From Chloroflexota bacterium (GTDB lineage Bacteria; Chloroflexota; Anaerolineae; Anaerolineales; Villigracilaceae), in assembly GCA_026389975.1 (NCBI GenBank), contig JAPLGV010000407.1, positions 1 through 6,294 on the forward strand: DNA of 6,294 bases, written 5' to 3'. Below are positions 4,284-6,294 of this stretch, one piece after another. Within the stretch, counting starts at the first letter, position 1. Each line of letters begins with the position of its first letter. The notes beneath the pieces were generated by a model. The model worked only from the letters and a program-made list of their open reading frames with translations, had not been told where the DNA came from and made no database searches. A program made the position numbers and the translations under genes.

Positions 4284-6294
4284 CCTTTATCAGCCTGGAA
4301 GTGGTCCTGTGGGGGCTGATCGGCCTGCTGCGATCCATCTTCGTCCCGGCTGTCATCGGCGGCAGCGCGACACGGCTGGCCGAGGCGCTGGCGCTCATCC
4401 TGGTTGGCATGCCGGTCTTCGGGTTGCACTGGTGGGTGGCCCAGCGTGACGCCCGCCGGGAAATGGACGAGCACGCCTCCGGCCTACGCGCCTTCTTCCT
4501 GTACGCCGTCCTGCTATCCACGCTCATCCCGGCCATCCAGAGTTTTCTGGCAGTCATCAACCGTCTGTTCCTGGAGGCCAATCACCTCTCGCGTCTGGCA
4601 GCGGTAGTCGGCAGCCAGCAGACCTGGAGCGACAACCTTATCGCCTTGCTGATGAACGCTCTGATTGCGTCCTATTTCCTCACTGTCCTGCGCGCCGACT
4701 GGAAACAAATAACTCTCAAAGCCCCGTTCGGAAACCGGGACTACCTCGAAACTTTCACCATTGTGCGCCGCATCTCCCGCTATCTTTGGGTGCTTTACGG
4801 CCTGTTCCTGACCGTTGCCGGAGTACAGCAGATCCTGCTCTTCATCCTGCAAATCCCGCCCAGCACATTTGGTTCGCTGCTGCGGGCAAACTTCATCAAC
4901 GGCCTGGCGCTGACCCTGGTCGGCACCCCGGTCTGGGTCTGGGCCTGGAAAACGGTCCAGGATTCACTTTCGCCCCGTGCCCCGTCTCCCGTCCGAGAAC
5001 CGGGACTACCACGCGGGAACCGGGACTACCCTGCTGGAACCGGGACTATTCCGGAGCTTGCGGAGCGCGAATCGCTCCTGCGGCTGGGACTGCTCTACGC
5101 CCTGTCCCTGGGAGGCGTCATCACCGTCCTCACCTCGGGTGGGATCGTACTTGACCTGCTCCTGCGGCAGATCCTGGGCGAGAAGATGTTGTTGCAGACC
5201 TTCGTCCAGCATATCAGCGGTCCGCTTTCCATCGGCGTTCCGCTGGCGGGGGTGTGGGCCTACTACGGCAACTGGTTAACACGTTCGATGTCCCGTGCTG
5301 GAACCGGGACTACCACGAGTGAAGTCCCCGACGCCCCGCGCCGTTCCGGGATGCGCCGCCTGTATTCCTACATCCTGTCTGCCATTGGGCTGGGAGCCAC
5401 TTTCATTGGCCTGAGAATGGTGCTCGCCTTTGTGGTGGACGCGCTGCTCGGCGGCCAGGCCTGGGGCGGCACGCTGCGTCTAAGCCTGACGGCGGCCCTG
5501 TCCACCCTCGGCGTGGGCCTTCCGCTCTGGCTGCTGACCTGGAGGCCGATGCAAGCCGAGGCGCTCTTGCCCGGTGATGCCGGCGACCACGCCCGGCGTT
5601 CGCTCCTCCGCAAAATCTACCTTTACCTGGCGCTCTTTGTCAGCGTTATCGGCGGGATGATCTCCGCCGGCAGCCTGGTTTACCTCCTGCTCAATGCCCT
5701 GCTGGGCGGCGGCGCGTCAAACGTTTTACAGGGTTCGCTAAAAGCCCTGGAAATTTTGACCCTGTTCGTCCTGTTGGGCGTCTACCACGGCCTGACACTG
5801 GGCAAGGATGGGAAAACAGCCACGCGCGCTCTAACCGAAAAGCACGCTGCGTTCCCGACCTTGATTTTCGACGTGGAAAACGGGATCTTCGGCCCGGCCA
5901 TGCTGGCAGCGGTTCAAAAACAGACCCCGCGCCTGCCCGCCGCGCTTCAACTGGTCAGCCAGCCGGTGGCAAAAGAGACGACCCCTAAGGCCGTCATCCT
6001 GCCTCTCACCCTGGCGCTCGATCCGCCCGAGAGCCTGCGGAAGTGGTTGGTTGAATTCAACGGCAGCCGGCTCGTGGTCCCGCGCGCGGCAGCGGGCTGG
6101 GTGTGGGTTGGCAGCACGCAGGCCGACCTGAACCAGGCCGCACTGGCAGTGCGTCAACTGGCCGAAGGGCAGGAAGTTCGCCAGAAAGCCGCCGTCTCCG
6201 GCTGGACGATTTTCCTGTACGTCATCGCCGGGTTGTTTGGCCTGGAAGCCGTGGGCCTGCTAGTCAGCCTGGGCGCATCCTTAATGTTCCGTTA
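4247..6294 (+). CDS. Multi-module DUF5671-like polytopic membrane protein, 3' partial
   Basis: An uninterrupted frame of 682 codons from ATG 4247 to the window edge; the last two bases are TA, so the next codon could be its stop. It is built of about six related membrane modules starting near residues 5, 80, 172, 276, 367 and 451. Each module opens with a basic-aromatic pattern such as RRLYFY, RRISRYL, RRLYSY or RKIYLY, has two or more helices, and the odd modules close with a pattern like LALILVGMPVFGLHWW, LALTLVGTPVWVWAW or LSTLGVGLPLWLLTW. The module looks like DUF5671, an uncharacterised integral membrane domain. Residues about 536-645 are hydrophilic and unrecognised, then a final helix (about 652-680). 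The linkers after modules 2, 3 and 4 carry a short DNA repeat. Third gene of the operon, with a strong ribosome site. Function unknown; a transporter, sensor or scaffold role is only a guess. Confidence 0.85.
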   Translation, partial: MRTIRRLYFYAVAFISLEVVLWGLIGLLRSIFVPAVIGGSATRLAEALALILVGMPVFGLHWWVAQRDARREMDEHASGLRAFFLYAVLLSTLIPAIQSFLAVINRLFLEANHLSRLAAVVGSQQTWSDNLIALLMNALIASYFLTVLRADWKQITLKAPFGNRDYLETFTIVRRISRYLWVLYGLFLTVAGVQQILLFILQIPPSTFGSLLRANFINGLALTLVGTPVWVWAWKTVQDSLSPRAPSPVREPGLPRGNRDYPAGTGTIPELAERESLLRLGLLYALSLGGVITVLTSGGIVLDLLLRQILGEKMLLQTFVQHISGPLSIGVPLAGVWAYYGNWLTRSMSRAGTGTTTSEVPDAPRRSGMRRLYSYILSAIGLGATFIGLRMVLAFVVDALLGGQAWGGTLRLSLTAALSTLGVGLPLWLLTWRPMQAEALLPGDAGDHARRSLLRKIYLYLALFVSVIGGMISAGSLVYLLLNALLGGGASNVLQGSLKALEILTLFVLLGVYHGLTLGKDGKTATRALTEKHAAFPTLIFDVENGIFGPAMLAAVQKQTPRLPAALQLVSQPVAKETTPKAVILPLTLALDPPESLRKWLVEFNGSRLVVPRAAAGWVWVGSTQADLNQAALAVRQLAEGQEVRQKAAVSGWTIFLYVIAGLFGLEAVGLLVSLGASLMFR
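4726..4745 (+). repeat. Diverged single copy of the 20-bp repeat
   Basis: The stretch ends in AACCGGGACTACC, shared base for base with the tandem copies, but has GGAAACC where the others have GGAACC. It is read as FGNRDYL in the linker between modules 2 and 3 of the membrane protein. Confidence 0.6.
4991..5050 (+). repeat. Three tandem 20-bp repeats inside the coding region
   Basis: Three units of exactly 20 bp (4991-5010, 5011-5030, 5031-5050) share the core GAACCGGGACTAYY, at 4997, 5017 and 5037. Because 20 is not a multiple of three, the units are read in three different frames: EPGLP, NRDYP and GTGTI. They fill most of the Pro/Gly-rich linker between modules 3 and 4 of the membrane protein. 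Confidence 0.85.
5297..5316 (+). repeat. Further single copy of the 20-bp repeat
   Basis: GTGCTGGAACCGGGACTACC shares 17 consecutive bases with the third tandem unit, and its right flank ACG matches that of the first tandem unit. It is read as LEPGLP in the linker between modules 4 and 5. It is flanked by GTCCCG (5292-5297) and AGTCCC (5325-5330), each of which can pair with its GGGAC segment. Confidence 0.8.

Noticed and set aside
4997..5010. Similarity of the reverse complement (TAGTCCCGGTT) to a plant miniature transposon end
   Set aside because: The likeness covers about 11 bases and is from memory; everything else in the window is bacterial, so I take it as chance.
4991..5050. CRISPR array
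   Set aside because: The units abut with no unique spacers, are only 20 bp long, vary between copies, and lie inside a protein-coding frame.
4786..5279. Open frames 4786-5154 and 4977-5279 on the + strand
   Set aside because: They overlap the long continuous frame from 4247 and break the clear membrane-module pattern. They are shadows that appear prominent only because the real gene has no stop inside the window.

Overview
The window looks like chromosomal DNA of a moderately high-GC free-living bacterium. The best guess is Chloroflexota, class Anaerolineae. That rests on general recognition of the protein types (an M3B oligopeptidase of the PepF/M3 type, a multi-module DUF5671-like membrane protein) and of short palindromic intergenic repeats; no search was run. 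There are no RNA genes, insertion sequences or CRISPR arrays that I can support.

Layout: (1) 1-1254 (+), a major facilitator transporter of the FLVCR-like type. Its recognisable frame starts in the middle of the first membrane helix. The missing half-helix appears to lie upstream in another frame, and the first 60 bases are AT-rich with an operator-like palindrome. (2) 1255-1449, a convergent intergenic region with a perfect 12-bp terminator-like hairpin, an imperfect C/G-rich hairpin and a perfect 11-bp-arm palindrome touching the next gene's 3' end. (3) 1450-3249 (-), a complete zinc oligoendopeptidase (PepF/M3, 599 aa). (4) 3250-3575, a divergent intergenic region with several palindromes, a 103-bp block bounded by 8-bp inverted repeats, a perfect 17-bp-stem hairpin and two candidate promoters. 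(5) 3576-6294 (+), a tight three-gene operon running off the window: a 72-aa two-helix membrane protein (possibly leaderless), a 161-aa single-anchor protein with a likely NTF2-like domain, and a giant multipass membrane protein (682 codons visible) built of about six DUF5671-like modules plus a C-terminal soluble segment and a last helix. This third gene overlaps the second by 37 nt and has no stop codon inside the window.

The three operon proteins are all membrane-bound and co-transcribed by position, so they may act together at the cell envelope, but nothing in the sequence fixes a function. The most unusual signal is a short DNA repeat (core GAACCGGGACTAYY) present five times inside the big membrane-protein gene. 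Three copies are in exact 20-bp tandem. All sit in the linkers between membrane modules, and together the copies are read in all three codon frames. This suggests a DNA-level repeat that settled in protein-tolerant positions rather than a protein motif.
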